Shown here: in pieces, positions 33,122-45,854 of the stretch
How the letters are laid out: each line of letters opens with the position of its first letter
How positions within the stretch are numbered: the stretch's first letter is position 1
From: Azorinus chamasolen
Lineage: Eukaryota > Mollusca > Bivalvia > Cardiida > Solecurtidae
Length of the DNA: 64,000 nucleotides
Direction of reading: 5' to 3'
Assembly (NCBI GenBank): GCA_963576725.1
Contig: OY755241.1
Coordinates: forward strand, 52,827,955-52,891,954
The notes under the pieces: model-generated
Seen by the model: the letters and a program-made list of their open reading frames with translations, nothing else
The model's database searches: none
Told to the model about the DNA's origin: nothing
Program-made: the position numbers and the translations under genes

Positions 33122-34916
33122 GTATTAATGACAAACTATGAAGAAACTCTATTGTGAACTTTCTACATAACACGACCACTTTATAAATAATAGATATATG
33201 TCTTTAAATGCAGGTGATGCAAGGCGGAAGTAATACAGAAAAATCTGGTAGAAGCTTTCTGTATAGCATTTGCCTGCATAAAGCTACCACTTTAATGCCC
33301 AAAATGGCCTCATTTTGTGGTCACATTAGCCTGGGTTTATACCTAGATTATAGTCTGTTGGCTTGATTAGTAAGTTCATATCGGTAAATTAGTTATTGCA
33401 GAAGAAAATATAAAAAGGAATATCAAATTGTTTATAATGCATATCTGGACAACTGCCCGTAGATAATAATACTTAAATTGGTTAAGCAGTGTTAGTTCTG
33501 GTTATACACAATTTCAATGCCATGTCAGGTCTTGTATGTGAATGTGCACCTTCTCATGGCGTTGCTTTTTCAGATTGTGCCATGTAAAACTTAGTATGTT
33601 TGTGTGCCGATTGCTTTTTGCAACCATATCTATAAGTTTTCTATGAGTAGTAGCCTTTGCAAACGGTTAGTACGAAACAAATTAGCTCGAATTGTTTTAT
33701 CTTGCAAATAACGTCACAAAGTAACCCAACACGTTACCACACCTACAAAGTAATTCCGTATGATACAAATCATCCCGCAACGTAGGTATATAAGTCGAAT
33801 TGGTGTTTGTAAAAAAAACCTATCGATTTTGCGCATGGATAGTTAAATGGTTGGCAAATCACTAGTAACAATCTATATATAGGCTAAGCAATAGTTAGCC
33901 TACATATCAGTTAACGACTGTGTTGGTTAGGAATTGTTGGTTTCTGTATATTTACAATATCTTATTTTAGTTTCGAAGGGTAGATACAACAAGAAGCATG
34001 AATTAATCTGCTTAAAGGAATGTCCTTTTAAATCACCAGCTGTACTTTGGAAAAAACGATCCCTCGATATTGCCATTCTTTGAAATGGGAGACATTCTTA
34101 TTTTTTGGTTGGACATGGCTGTTTAAATTTTGATTCTCATTTGTTTTAATAAGATCATGATATTAAGATATACAATCTCGTGTCGTTCATGTGTTGTAAA
34201 ATGTCTTTCAGGCTACTGTATAGTACTGTAGCAGATCTAGTAAAAATGTTTTAGAATATATCTATACCATATCAATCTAAACTATCTTTAGAACTAGATA
34301 TCACAACAATCTAAATTTTAAATAGATCTAAATGTTATGTTTAGGTGTAATTATGCTTAGCCATAGATCTAATTAGTCAAAATATAGTTTTCTGCTATTT
34401 TTGGGGAAACCAACAAATCATAACGTTAGACAATTGGCACATTGTTTAGTATTTCTGTTTCATTAGAAGTGCTCCTGTTACATAATAATTCATAACTTCA
34501 TAAGAAAGTGTGTGATAGATGGCAGTTGTGTGATGACTGACCCTTGTCCCCTGCTGAGAACATAGGTGATTTACTATTACTAACCATCTGGGGCACCTTT
34601 GATCGTTACTATTTTCCTAGGTCTAAATTAGCAGTATTTAGGCTTAGTAAGTTAAAGAATAATATAGTATCCAACTATCTAATTATTATCATGTATTCAA
34701 AACAAATAGTTTGTATTGCTAAAATCTTCGAATGTGGGACACAACCATACTGACATTTGGAAACAGTGTAGATTTAGACAAGATAGCTAAAAAAACAACC
34801 CTCTGATCAGAGTCTTCACTATTTATTATGCAAAATCATAAATACTAATATAATGAATGGAATCTACAGTTAAACAATGACGGGCCATTCCATTTTAAAA
34901 TTTAAGCATTTAAAGG

Positions 34917-35330
34917 TTTAACCCTTTATCTCATACAAACGTGTTTTCACGCATGTTTTCAAACAATGTAGACCCAGATCAGACGGCTCCTTTAGGAACT
35001 GTATGATCAGGGTCTGCTCTGTTTGTTTATGAAATGTAATAGGTCTGACTCTACAGTCTCTACCAACACCAAAATCCTGTCTACAAATGCCATTAGAAAC
35101 AATAACTTATAATCACCTATGCAAACAGACTACTCAGATCAGATTGCTGAAATAGATGCTGTTTGATCAGGGGGTCTGCTCTATTTCCTTATCCCATTAC
35201 CATATATAAACAGTTTTCATGCCTTTGCAAACAGAGCAGACCAGGATCTGAAGACGCCTGTGGGAGCCGTATGATCAGGACCCACTCTATTTACTTATGA
35301 AATCATATCAGTTCTGATTTTACTCTTTCG
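34917..35330. repeat. three hairpin elements in block A
   Basis: There are family A-type hairpins at 34,965-35,030, 35,115-35,195 and 35,222-35,300, each with the GCAAACAG..GATCAG layout. All three are retained in block B (55,520-55,870), and the latter two in block C (62,820-63,005), so they pre-date the duplications. Confidence 0.65.
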
Positions 35331-35461
35331 ACCAGTACCAAAAAGGTCATGTGTACCTATACCATAATAAAAAAACAACATATAGGAACCGAATTCAGCT
35401 TAAAGTGTATACCTGGCCCGGCATCGAAAGTAAAAAATTCTGAAAGCATCGTTCGACTTGG

Positions 35462-35676
35462 ATTTGTCTTTTAAGGTGGGGATTGAATAAGTGTAAGGTT
35501 GGGCGCCCATAAACCGGTTTAACCCCCCCCCCCCCAGTGACTTTTGTCACTGACCGTTCTTCCATCTTTCCCCTATTGTAGGTTTGTTTTGTCTATGTGC
35601 GTCTCTTGATGTTTTTATAGTTGGGCGACTGTTTGTTCTGTATGTGGTGTTTCCTGCATGACTCATTTTTGTACTT
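35462..35676. mobile_element. short dispersed element copy 2, with empty site in B and C
   Basis: It interrupts block A between GACTTGG and TTGGAATTGATAG. Blocks B (56,093-56,110) and C (63,205-63,220) have the joined or near-joined sequence. A TTGG at 35,458-35,461 is repeated at 35,677-35,680, giving a likely 4-bp target duplication. Length is 215 bp. No poly-A tail or tRNA promoter was seen. Confidence 0.7.
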
Positions 35677-36381
35677 TTGGAATTGATAGAAATAAATAGG
35701 GAAAAGCAAATGAAATATGTTCGTTTTTGTCCGACAAAACATGAACCAAGTCAGTTTTTAAGTATTGTGTCTTGTATTTACATACATGTATAAAGCAAAT
35801 AAATCACAGAAATTGTTATTTGTGTAATCAAGTTTGGGCATTTCGAATAGCTCCTATAGGAACCGTCTGATCAGGGTCCTTCTGTGTTTGCTTATGAATT
35901 TATGTTGGATCTGATACCAAAACAGCCTCAGTACATCTGCTATTATAAAAAGTCATTTAATAAATATTCATGATATCAGTTTTCTTACAACAATATTCAT
36001 GGAGCAAATGGTTTTAGACGTCCCGGCCAATTTAAATGTGTATCATGATGTCAACTCTTAGTTCTGTGTGAAATTTCACGCCTTATGAATTTATATAAGC
36101 GTTTTTGTCATGATTGGCAGTATAGTGTCCTGTGATAGGAAATATGTGATACATCTTTAGAAATGCATGTACTCTTGTAACTCTAATCAGTATTATACCC
36201 TTAACATATGACCTGTAACAAATACTTTGGTGTATTTTACTAATATTTAACTTTTTCTGATTTTAATTTTGTACTGTGTATTATCCATGCTTTGAAAGGT
36301 GATATCTATACTCAACCCACAGGTTGTCATGATAAACTGTTGTTATTTGTGTTACATAGTCGGCAAATAGCTTAATGTAGG

Positions 36382-36740
36382 TACAGTGCTCCCTCCCTAC
36401 AACGGCCCTCTCAATAACGATTCCCTCCTTACAACAACACATGCCACTGTTTCCGAAACAACAATGCTCCAGAAACAACCATCGTATTTTCTTTATGCCT
36501 CCATCAAACCCAATTGTGTGACCACTCTTTAGAATCGTCACAAAGTGACGATTCTAAAGAGTGATCACAACATAGGGTTTAATTGAGGCATAACGGTTTT
36601 AGTTCTCGAAATACACCTTATCTAGGGATCTGCAAATAAGCAAATTATGTTTGATTTTCCCTCCCTATAACAACTCCCTCTGAACAACACGTACACTCTT
36701 TGTATCCCAATGCTTGTCGTTGTAGAGAGGGAGCACTGTA
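36382..36740. mobile_element. TA-CAGT-type MITE, CAGTGCTCCCTCCCTACAACG family
   Basis: The left end TACAGTGCTCCCTCCCTACA matches the inverse right end TTGTAGAGAGGGAGCACTG-TA. A nested ACCCTATGTTGTGAC-type palindrome sits at 36,496-36,592. The total of 359 bp has no coding capacity. It lies just beyond the right edge of block A. Confidence 0.75.
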
Positions 36741-37675
36741 ATGTTATTTGTTGTTCAACCGACCAAAAAATAAAGATACTTGTATCATGTAAATACATGT
36801 TCCAGAATTAATGTTAGGTTCATTGTTGTTTTTACACGTACTATCGATGTAATTATCTATGTATAATCAAACATTGCACAGAAAACTCAAACATTCTACT
36901 TTTGATAATTAGCGGACAAACAATTATGGTCCGGCTAAGATAACAGGTGCTCGTGGTGTCACGGCGATTCGCCATATACAACAAAATCTAATTCGCAATG
37001 CAATACAAACAGTTCTCTCAATGTAAAAGTATACAAACCAGTTTGCAAATGTTGTAGTCTAATCATGATATAAGATATTTGCATTTCTAGTCATGAATAT
37101 AAAAAGAATATATATCTAAATATATAAACTGATGATATATGTTGTGTTTAATTTGCAATTACTTTGGTTTTGGAAATAGTTTCAGACTCACAATACCACC
37201 AACTTCTGCTAAGGATCGAAATTAAAATATTCTCTGCTACATGAATTCAAAGTGTTAGCATAGATCTATTATGTAGGTGGCAGCTTATCGCAAGGGGGTG
37301 GGGCTAAAACAAAACAAATGTTGTATGTTCCTTGAGAATATGGAACGGCTTGTTTATGTTCCAGTGTCTTTGGAATTGTCTTCATAACGGAAATCCTAAT
37401 TGATTTCAGAATGTCATCATTTCAATCTCATTGAATGTCCTGATTTAATCTTATTCCGAAATAGGTTCTTTAAGCAGATTCCCTGAGGGAACTGTTTGAG
37501 CTGGTAGAAATACCAAAAAGATTTGATTTTTTAAAAGCCATTAATATATATTCTAAACTGTAAAATGTTTATCTTTAGAATGTTGATAATGTTGTGTCCT
37601 TATTTTGTTTACAATCCTGTTGATCGGGACTTACATTTACATAATCTAGTGAGATTGTCTTTATTTGATTTCATC
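36741..37675. other. no gene recognised
   Basis: AT-rich sequence with no ORF over 60 codons of note. A GGTGGCAGCTTATCGCAAGG stretch near 37,276 looks like one arm of a CAGT-type MITE. Confidence 0.45.
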
Positions 37676-38353
37676 ATAGCGCTTTATTTATTTACATTAT
37701 TTATTCGGCTCTATATGACTATCAGTGTCGAAGGGCCGTAAAATACCATTCATTCATTCATTTATATTTTTATATACATACACATTTACATATACATTTA
37801 TACAAAAGTATCTTCATCAAATAAAAAAGTTTCTTCATCAAATATTTTGTCGACAAAAATAGAACTTACGTAAAATATTTCTAGGGCAGACTGGTACGTC
37901 TCTGTTCTTCTTCAAATGTTTTTCCGCCGTTGTTGAAGCTCCGTATTTATTGAAGGTACTGACACGTACCACAAACCTGTCAATAGTTGTAGTGTTGTCT
38001 TTTTATAGACTGTACGAAAGCGATAGCGATATTTCATTTCTTGGTATGCTAATTTTGCCGTATCTCCCTGTTTATATTTTAATGAATGTGAAGACAGACG
38101 CAGCCTAGCAAGATAAAATCTAAGTTTATATGACAATGTATCTAAATATGCTTCAAATCCGAAACAGCTTTTAAAATGTCTGTATGTTGCTAGTGCACCG
38201 CTACTATTGATATTCTCATCTCAATCTTGTATAAAACCATCCACTAATCTTTGTTTAAATATTTTGTGAAATTATTTCGGGTTTACAATTATTGGATCCA
38301 TCCAAACATCAGCAAAACCATTATTTACTAATAATGCTTAAATACTTGTAACC

Positions 38354-38597
38354 AAAGTACAAAAATGAGTCATGCAGGAAAAACCACATACAGAGCAAAC
38401 AGCTGCACGAACAGCAACACAGGGAAACAGCAAATGTACATAATTATAAAACCATCAGAAGACGTACAGAGACAAAACAAACATACGATAGGGGGATGGA
38501 AGAACCGCATTGGAACGGTCAGTGACAAAAGCCAGTGGGGGTTAAACCGTTTTTTGGGCGCCAAACCTCACATTTATTCCATCCCCACTCAAGTTTG
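38354..38597. mobile_element. short dispersed element copy 3, inserted in LINE 2
   Basis: Minus-orientation copy with AGTACAAAAATGAGTCATGC at the left and GGGCGCCAAACC..ATCCCCACTC at the right. It splits LINE 2 between its IERVHP-like and its LVDGFIQD-like segments, so it inserted after the LINE. Confidence 0.7.
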
Positions 38598-38727
38598 ATT
38601 AACCATTTCTATAATCGGCTATTAAAGTATTGTATACAGTAGATAATATTACATTCTATGTTGAAACTCGTTTCAGCCAATATTTAATAATTCTTACAAT
38701 TTGTATACAACGTATATCGACACATTT

Positions 38728-38754
38728 CACGATATATATATATATATATATATT
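38728..38754. repeat. (AT)n microsatellite
   Basis: An uninterrupted AT dinucleotide run of about 12 units within the LINE 2 remnant. Confidence 0.85.
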
Positions 38755-40089
38755 GTATGTCGATGTACACCTCTTCACGTGTAGTAACCTCTTAAATAAG
38801 TTTGGGTGTACTCGTTCTATTTGTTTAGATTAAGTATAATCCCATACTTCAAAGCTATAATTCAAAATAGAACTAACAAATGCATCAAATAACTGACATG
38901 TAACACTAAATTTCAGGTTCAAACCGTTAATATTGGCCATGAGTGCATTCAATGATCTCAGTCCTTTACCTACTATAAACTCATGATTTAAAACAAAGCT
39001 CCCATTGTAGTTGAAAACCGTCCCAAGGTAGTTAAAGTCACTTACTTTCCTAAAATCTCACCCCGTACGACCAATTTTCATTTTCATTTAAACCACCCCT
39101 TTTCCTTAACACCATTACTAATTTTCGAGCAATTTACTGCTAAGTCCCAAGTTTCGCAGTATTCATTTAATTTATCTAATTTATATTGCAGTTCATGTGG
39201 CGAGCTACCAAAGACAACAATGTCATCGGCAAAAAAGTAAAATTGCAAGCATAATATCATCTATACTTATTCCTATAAGATCTGCATCTTGAATATTTAA
39301 CTCTAAATCCTCCAGAAAAAGGACAAACATTATGGGCGAGATTATCTCCCCTTGCATGAGTCCAGTATACTTATCGTAGATCTCAGAATAAGTATTTCCT
39401 TTTCTAATACATGTCTTGACTTTATCGTATATATCCTTTAAAACACGTAAAATTCTACCGTTAAGACCCAACTTATACAACTTGAACCACAAATAATTTC
39501 TATTTAAACTATCGAAGGCCCTCTTTAAATCGACGAAAGCGCAGTACAAACGTTTATTAGACGCCATCGTCTTCAGTACAATAGCGTGAAGAATAAACAC
39601 CGCGTCTACATTTGCCGGACCCGATCTAAAGCCGAACTGTACACCTGATGATATTATTTTCCTCACACCATGCTGAAACTCTGTTTTATCACATATCCTA
39701 CCTTGTGAGAGTGCCGTAACTGAGTGGCGTAAATCTCGGAAATGCACTAGTGCATATTTTATGCAAATTAGCAATCGTTAGCCAATCGTAGCGCTCATGT
39801 AAGCGTCAGCCAATTATAGCGCTCCATGTGGGCTGTTCGTTGTACTACTGCGCTGTTTGTAAGGAATAGCCGAAACAGCCGTCAGCTATATAGCTTTTTT
39901 CATTTTCTTTGGCATTTTAAGGCTTATGTGATAAAAAGAATCTTACATTCGTGTTCATTACACATTGTTTTCATAAAACTTGTTTACTATTATGAATATG
40001 ATACTCGCTAAAACTCGTGTCATATCATGATAGTAAACTCGTTTCATAAAAAATAATGTATAACTAGAGGTTTGTTTTTGTCACAAAAA

Positions 40090-41495
40090 CAGATGTCTCC
40101 CCCTCCCATCCTCTTTCCAATTTCCAAGTGTAATGTCTGTAACTCCAAAATTATCAGGGTCTTATTTTAGTCATCAGGGGCAATAACTCCAACATTATCA
40201 GGGGGAGACAATTCAAAAAACCCGGGAAAACAACAACACATGCTGGTCAACATTCCTGTAATGTTTGGTGACTCTAGTACTAGTGGTTTCAGAGATACAC
40301 ACGACACAAAGTAAAGTTTCTCTTATTTTAAGTCATAAGGGGCAGTAACTCTAAAGTTATCAAGGGGAGACAATTAAAAATCCCAGATGAACAACAACTT
40401 ATGCTGGTGAACGTTCCTGTGAAGATTAGTTACTCTAGCCCTACTGCTTTCAGAGATACGTGCAGCACAAAGTTTCTCTAATTTTAAGTTATCATATCAG
40501 GAGCAATAACTAAGTTATCAGAGGGAGACAATTCAAAAAACCCAGGTGCACAACAGCTCATGCTGGTCAACATTCCTGTGAAGTTTGCTGACTTTAGCCC
40601 TAGTGATTATAAAGATATCCATGACACAAAATTTCTCTAATTTTAAGTAATCATATCAGGGGCAATATCTCCAAAGTTATCAAGGGGAGACAATTCAAAA
40701 TTCCCAGGTGCACAACAACTCATGCTGGTCAACATTCCTGTGAAGTTTGGTGACTCTAGTTCTAGTGGTTTCAGAGATATGCACGACACTAAGTAAAGTT
40801 TGTCTAATGTTAAGTCATCGGGGGCAGTAACTCCAAAGTTAACAGGAGGAGACAATTAAAAAAAACCAAGAGCTAAACAACTCATGCTAGTGAACAATCC
40901 TGTGAATATGGAAAAATAGTCAAACAGGGAGAGCCACACACGAAATGACACCGCACCAAACAAGAAACGGTAAAGTCACACGACAAAACATAACAGGACG
41001 CATATCAAGACGAACACATTCTAGCCCTACTGGTTTGAGAGATATGCGCGACACAAAGTTTGTATAAATTTAAGTGTTCATATCAGGGGCAATAACTAAA
41101 GAATTATCAGGGGAGACAATTAAAAAGCATAGGTGCACAACAAGTCATGCTGGTCAACATTCCTGTGAAGTTTGGTGACTCTAGTACTAGCGGTTTCAGA
41201 GATACACGCAACACAAGTTTGTTACGACAGGCAGACAGACAGACGGACAAAGTTTTACTAATTTTCAGTCATCAGGGGCAATAACTCCAAAGTTATCAGG
41301 GGGAGACAATACAAATACCAAAGGTGCACAACAACTCATGCCGGTGAACATTCCTTTGAAGTTTGGTGACTCTTGCCCAACTGGTTTCAGAGATACGCGC
41401 GACACAAGTTTGTGACGGACAGACAGACAGACAGACGGACGGACGGACATACAACTCTGGCAAAAAATATTTCTCCCCATAAATGGGGGAGACAT
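40090..41495. repeat. ~170-bp tandem repeat element with GACAGACAGACGGAC tracts
   Basis: About seven units share AGGGGCAATAACTCCAAAG, TTATCAGGGGGAGACAATTC, CACAACAACTCATGCTGGTC and GGTTTCAGAGATACACGCGA. GACAGACGGAC microsatellites end the units near 41,228-41,250 and 41,415-41,450. A 110-bp unrelated insert with CGACAAAACATAACAGG lies at about 40,915-41,025. Only shadow ORFs are present. Confidence 0.75.
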
Positions 41496-41689
41496 AATGA
41501 ACACTCATGTAAGATCCTCTATATTTAATACCACTGCAAATATTTCAGCAAAGCAGCTAATCAATGTAATACTCCTGTATTTGGAAGGGTTTTCACGATC
41601 ACTCTTTTTATATAATGGAATAACTATGTCCATGAGTCTGGATAAAATCAAAAATCCAAATTGGCATTACATGATATCAATGGATTGAA

Positions 41690-42152
41690 TAAAAATTCTG
41701 AAAGGAGGTGATCACCCCAGAGCAAAAATTGCAACACAAAAAGAGAAAACTGCAGACTCTGTTTTATTGAGTCTGTTCATGAACAGTAATTGAACGTGCA
41801 ACACTGTTCACGCCCCCTAGCACCGGCTTAAGCGGTATTCAATTTTCAGAACAAGAAGTACTGAAATTCATGATCTCGAAGGATTAGAAGGTATGACAAC
41901 ACTGATAATGATGTACGGGCGACGTTTAACGGCCGCCACACAAGTACTTAACACCTGCTGTTGTGAAGATTATAAATTCTGAAAGGAGATGATCACCCGA
42001 GAGCAAAAATTGCAAAACAAAAAGAGAAAACTGCAACCTCGGTTTTATTGAGTCTGGTCGTGAACAGTAATTGAAAGTGCAACACTGCTCACGCCCCCTA
42101 TCACCGGCTTAAGCGGTATTCAATTTTCAGAACAAGAAGTACTGAAATAGTA
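41690..42152. repeat. tandem pair of dispersed repeat, GAGTCTGTTCATGAACAG family
   Basis: Two adjacent copies (41,690-41,975 and 41,976-42,152) begin with TTCTGAAAGGAGGTGATCAC. They contain AGAGAAAACTGCAGACTC, CACGCCCCCTAGCACCGGCT and TAAGCGGTATTCAATTTTCA. Reverse-orientation homologues lie inside blocks A (30,930-31,560) and B (51,990-52,240). Confidence 0.65.
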
Positions 42153-42894
42153 TGAATTCAGTAGAATATCAACCCCTGCCGCTTTATCTGAATTGCGTTT
42201 CTTAACAACTGCATCAAAATTGCAATTAGGATTGTCAAAATCATGGATAAGCAAAACAACTCTGCGTCCTCATTTACAGTTTTGTAGAAGAGCCCATCAT
42301 TGTTTAAAATAGGTAAAGTAAACTCGTCTACGCTCGTAGTAGCATGTGGCTTCTTCCGGAAGAGCGCCCAAAACTCTTTCGTCTCAGAATGGCGTTAACG
42401 TTCATGTTATTAAAATTATTATGCTTATGAGAAATTAATTTCTTGTATGCTATTTTGCTTTCGCATAATACTATTCTATTTTCAGGCGATGGCTTACTGT
42501 TGGAACTGTGTAAAGCAAAGCACGGAGGTACACTTTTCTAGCGTGTCTGCATTCAGCATCAAACCATTCACTATCTTTTTTTTCAAATGATCGTCTTTAA
42601 AGCGTACATGCTTTAAAAACAGAGGATCAGCAACCGAAAGCATAGTTGCAACAATAATTTTATAAGACTTTTTAATGAGTGACTGTGCGGTGCTGAATGC
42701 AGGATAGCTGATTGATGGTTCCTGCAGGGGTTGTTTTTTGGCATTAAGCAGTCATCTGTTTTGAAAGTGTAACTTACTGTTAAATATCTCTCCGGTTTAG
42801 AGAGGGTGTCTTTTAATGTAAGAAAGAGCAATAACCTCAAAACTTCATATAGTATGACAATACTGGCTATTCCCAAAGTAAGGTGACACAATAA

Positions 42895-44115
42895 TAACTT
42901 GTCTCAGTTTAAATCTGTCATACAATAACATAAGAGATATTTACATGTGTACATGATGTAGACAGTGAAATAAAAGCTATACAGTAAAACTTTTATTGAG
43001 TGATCATACTTTAATTAAAAATTGACAGCTGGTAAGTAAGTGGAAGTAGGCATTAAATGCAGCTTGAAATGCAGAAAATATTGTGGAAGTTTTGGCATGT
43101 CTTTCAACATGTGTTTAACACTAACTAGTATGAAAGGCAAATTGTTTGACGGCTTACATGGTGTTTTATCTCATTACCAAATTAGCTGCTTTAAAAATTT
43201 AAATCTTTTCAATAAATAAACTGAAAAGGAGCATTTACTTGGGATTGGAGAAAAAAAGAAGTGTGAGGATTTGAAGCTATTGTGATAAATGGAGCATTGC
43301 TTATTTGGGGCAAATGTTCTACGATCACAATTGATTAGAAAAGTGACTCTTATATTGGTGCAAAGTGATACTTGAAGTAAAGTGACGTAGGTCACATAAT
43401 GATCAGTTGTCTCGTTTAATTCTGTCATAAAATAATATAAGAAGTATTTACAATTATACGTAATGTAGACATAGTGAGATAAAATATATACAGTAAAAAC
43501 CTATATTTGGGTGATTGTAACATTAGGAGCTGGTAAGTACTAGACGTGGGCATTAAATGTAGATTGAAATGCAGGAAATATTGTTGGTGTTTTGGTCTGA
43601 CCTTAAAAATGTGTTTAACACCAACCAGTATGAGAAGCAAATGATTTGACTCCTTAAATTGTGTTTTAATCCATTACCTCATAGGTTAAATTTGGTTAAA
43701 TTTTGCATCAATAACTTGAAAAGAAGCATTTACAAGAGGAATGGAACAAATAAGAAGTGTGTAAATGAAACCATTGTTATAGCATTTGCCTCTTAAGAAC
43801 AAGTATATCAATACGTGTCTCCTACATAGGTGGAGGTGATTCGGAAATGTAGGTCACATAATAATAAGTTGTCTTAGTTTAATTCTGTCATAATTCTGTC
43901 ATACAATTAAATAAGATATTTATATGTGTACATGATATACATGGTGAAAGCTATGCAGTAAAACCTGTATCGAGTGATCATAACTTGGCAGCTGGGTATT
44001 AAGTGCAGTGGAATCAAGGAAAATCTCGTGGATGTTTTTGTTTGACTTTCAACTTGTGTTTATCAGAAACTGGTATGAAAGTTCAACGAGTTTACTGTTT
44101 GCATGGTGTTTATTG
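42895..44115. repeat. ~465-bp tandem repeat, about two and a half copies
   Basis: Copies begin near 42,897, 43,396 and 43,862, each with ACATAATAATAAGTTGTCT-like wording. Each continues with TCTGTCATACAATAA, AGTAAAACC and TTGACTTTCAACATGTGTTT. Copy 1 carries a diverged GATAAATGGAGCATT hairpin related to the TTAA element at 3,227. The third copy is interrupted by a family A MITE. Confidence 0.6.
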
Positions 44116-44116
44116 T

Positions 44117-44351
44117 TTAACCATTATCCTGTTCTATTTTTTTCCCCAATTTCAATACCTACTCAATATTCATGGACAAAACAGTTATAATGAAATATGG
44201 AAGATGGAACATCACAGCTATTTTAGACACTAAAGAAATAGATCAATCAGATTCTTTTAGTAAACAGAGTAGACCCTGATCAGACCATCTGATCTGGGTC
44301 TACTCTGTTTGTAAATGCGTGAAAACACGTTTATATGAGGGAAGGGGTTAA
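44117..44351. mobile_element. TTAA-flanked hairpin MITE, family A variant
   Basis: TTAACCATTATCCTGTTCTA is at the left and ATATGAGGGAAGGGG-TTAA at the right. The hairpin GTAGACCCTGATCAGACC and its inverse are at 44,267-44,312. Length is 235 bp. Confidence 0.7.
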
Positions 44352-44479
44352 ACCCATTACCTCATAGGCTATTTTTTTACATCTACCTCTTTGCATCAAT
44401 AATCTGGAAAGTATTATTTAATAGGGAAATGGGAAAAATGAGAAATGTTAAGTTTTGAAACGACTACTATAAATGAAGC

Positions 44480-44545
44480 ATGGGCAGGGGCGAGTTGGAC
44501 AGGGGCGAGTTGGTCCTGGGCCGAGTTGGCCCTGGGCCGAATGGA
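44480..44545. repeat. GGGCGAGTTGG tandem repeats
   Basis: Four units of GGGGCGAGTTGGACA / GGGCCGAGTTGGCCC type, about 16-18 bp each, much more GC-rich than the surroundings. I have the impression that such GAGTTGG strings recur in marine invertebrate genomes, but I cannot verify it here. Confidence 0.7.
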
Positions 44546-44879
44546 ATAGGCGATGTTGCAAGTCGGTAAAGTTGACCTCTGCTTCATTATACCGGTGGTG
44601 CACATTTCAAGATGCATCTGCCCAAATTTCAAGTTGTAAATAGTTGGTACACATCAGAGGCATTCTTTCGTGTTGCTAAAACATATTTGATATTGTGATA
44701 CCGAACACGACGATCTTGTTCCGGATAGGAAAAATGTGAATGGTGGTGATGTTGCGATTTATATAACGGTAAAAACAAAATCATTCCGGCTCCAGTACCA
44801 AAGCAAATTTCCCCATCACTAATTGCGCGGGGTCCTGATGGGGCCCGCGCAATAATTACACATTATCAATATCCATCTT

Positions 44880-45000
44880 GTCCGCAAATACCTCACTACA
44901 CATTATCATTATGTACCTTAACAGTAATTATTTCATTACACATTATCAGTCATTATTTCATTACACATTGTCAGTCATTATTTCATTACACATTATTGTA
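44880..45000. repeat. short tandem repeats, CATTACACATTATCAGT
   Basis: Four to five imperfect copies of a 25-28-bp unit containing ATTTCATTACACATT. It follows the GC-rich palindrome GCGCGGGGTCC..GGGCCCGCGC at 44,826-44,851. Non-coding. Confidence 0.65.
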
Positions 45001-45854
45001 TGCCTTTATTTGATGGGCACTGAAAGTATCCATGATTTACTGCGATATTAGTTTTTGTTTAAATGTGTGACAGAAAATTCAAACTAGTGTTTAATTTTAA
45101 ATAATTTATTTACTTCATGGTAACATATTTTCCCCAGCGGTCGTATCATGATATTTTTTATGGAAATTCAAAATCACGACCATTTACTGCGAGGCTACAC
45201 TCCAGATTTACTCTCCAGAAAAATGCAGCTGCAATATTTTTCACTCTGCTCACTTAGCCTCACTAATACCCAAGAACTGTTTGATAAATTGTGTTGTTAA
45301 CATTTTGCAGGTCATTTGCTGATCAGCCTTCTTTCCGCCAAATACATTCTGCACTATGAGCAATTAACCCCTCAGCGCTAGAATTGTCATCTGCTAGACA
45401 TATTTTCATCTGCCTCAAGTTTTAGTATTGACGTTTGTTCAATGTATTTATACAAAGATAAACTCGGTGTCAAACAGTGTGAGACACCGAGATACTCGGC
45501 GTATCATCTGCATCCAAACTGTTTTGCATATGATATTACAGACCCGTCTTCATGGCACTGAAGAGGTTAATGTCTGCAAATATTATCGTCAGCTGCATTT
45601 TTCCCTTCCATATATATTCAAAAATAAAAGGCAGAGTGAAAAACAGTTTGGACCCCTGATGAGGTGCCAAATTACTCGGCGTCTCATCTTGAACCAGACT
45701 GTTTGCAAAGGTTGTTATGAATGTTAAAAACCAAAGTAAAAGTAGTTGGAACAAAACTCATACCGGTTTTCAGGAAAGGTTGCTCGTCAGAAGTCAGTTG
45801 ATCGTCTTTGGCCAGAACTTTGCATGTCCTTGCATAATCAAAACTACTAAATAA

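Larger units (their letters stand above)
30200..36255. repeat. segmental duplication block A
   Basis: From GACGTTTGTTCAATGTATTT (30,218) onward the sequence parallels block B (45,430 onward, resuming at 51,576). In its last part it parallels block C (to 63,850). Shared landmarks include the CAAACTGTTT hairpins, TACTTTAAACTGAATCAGGA (32,409 and 53,138), the macin locus and GCAGTTGTGTGATGACTGAC (34,521 and 55,110). Block A is nearest to the parental arrangement, because it lacks the 5.7-kb insert of B and the 1.9-kb insert of C. Confidence 0.85.
37680..39775 (-). pseudogene. dead LINE 2, 5' truncated, with nested insertion
   Basis: On the minus strand a reverse transcriptase runs from about 39,775. 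It shows VQFGFRSG, AFVDLKRAFDSLNR, LMQGEIISP (a G-to-M/E-altered version of the usual LRQGE) and, after a frame change near 39,225, FFADDIVVFGSSP. NYLGTVFNYNGS (about 39,030) and LNYSFEVWDY followed by a stop (about 38,845) come next. A 244-bp dispersed element then interrupts it (38,354-38,597). The C-terminal region resumes with SSGALATYRHFKSCFGFE and YLARLRLSSHSLKY (38,220-38,040). The 3'UTR includes GACACTGATAGTCATATAGA and a GAATGAATGAATG tract (37,680-37,770), typical of mollusc LINE tails. It is not functional. Confidence 0.85.
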
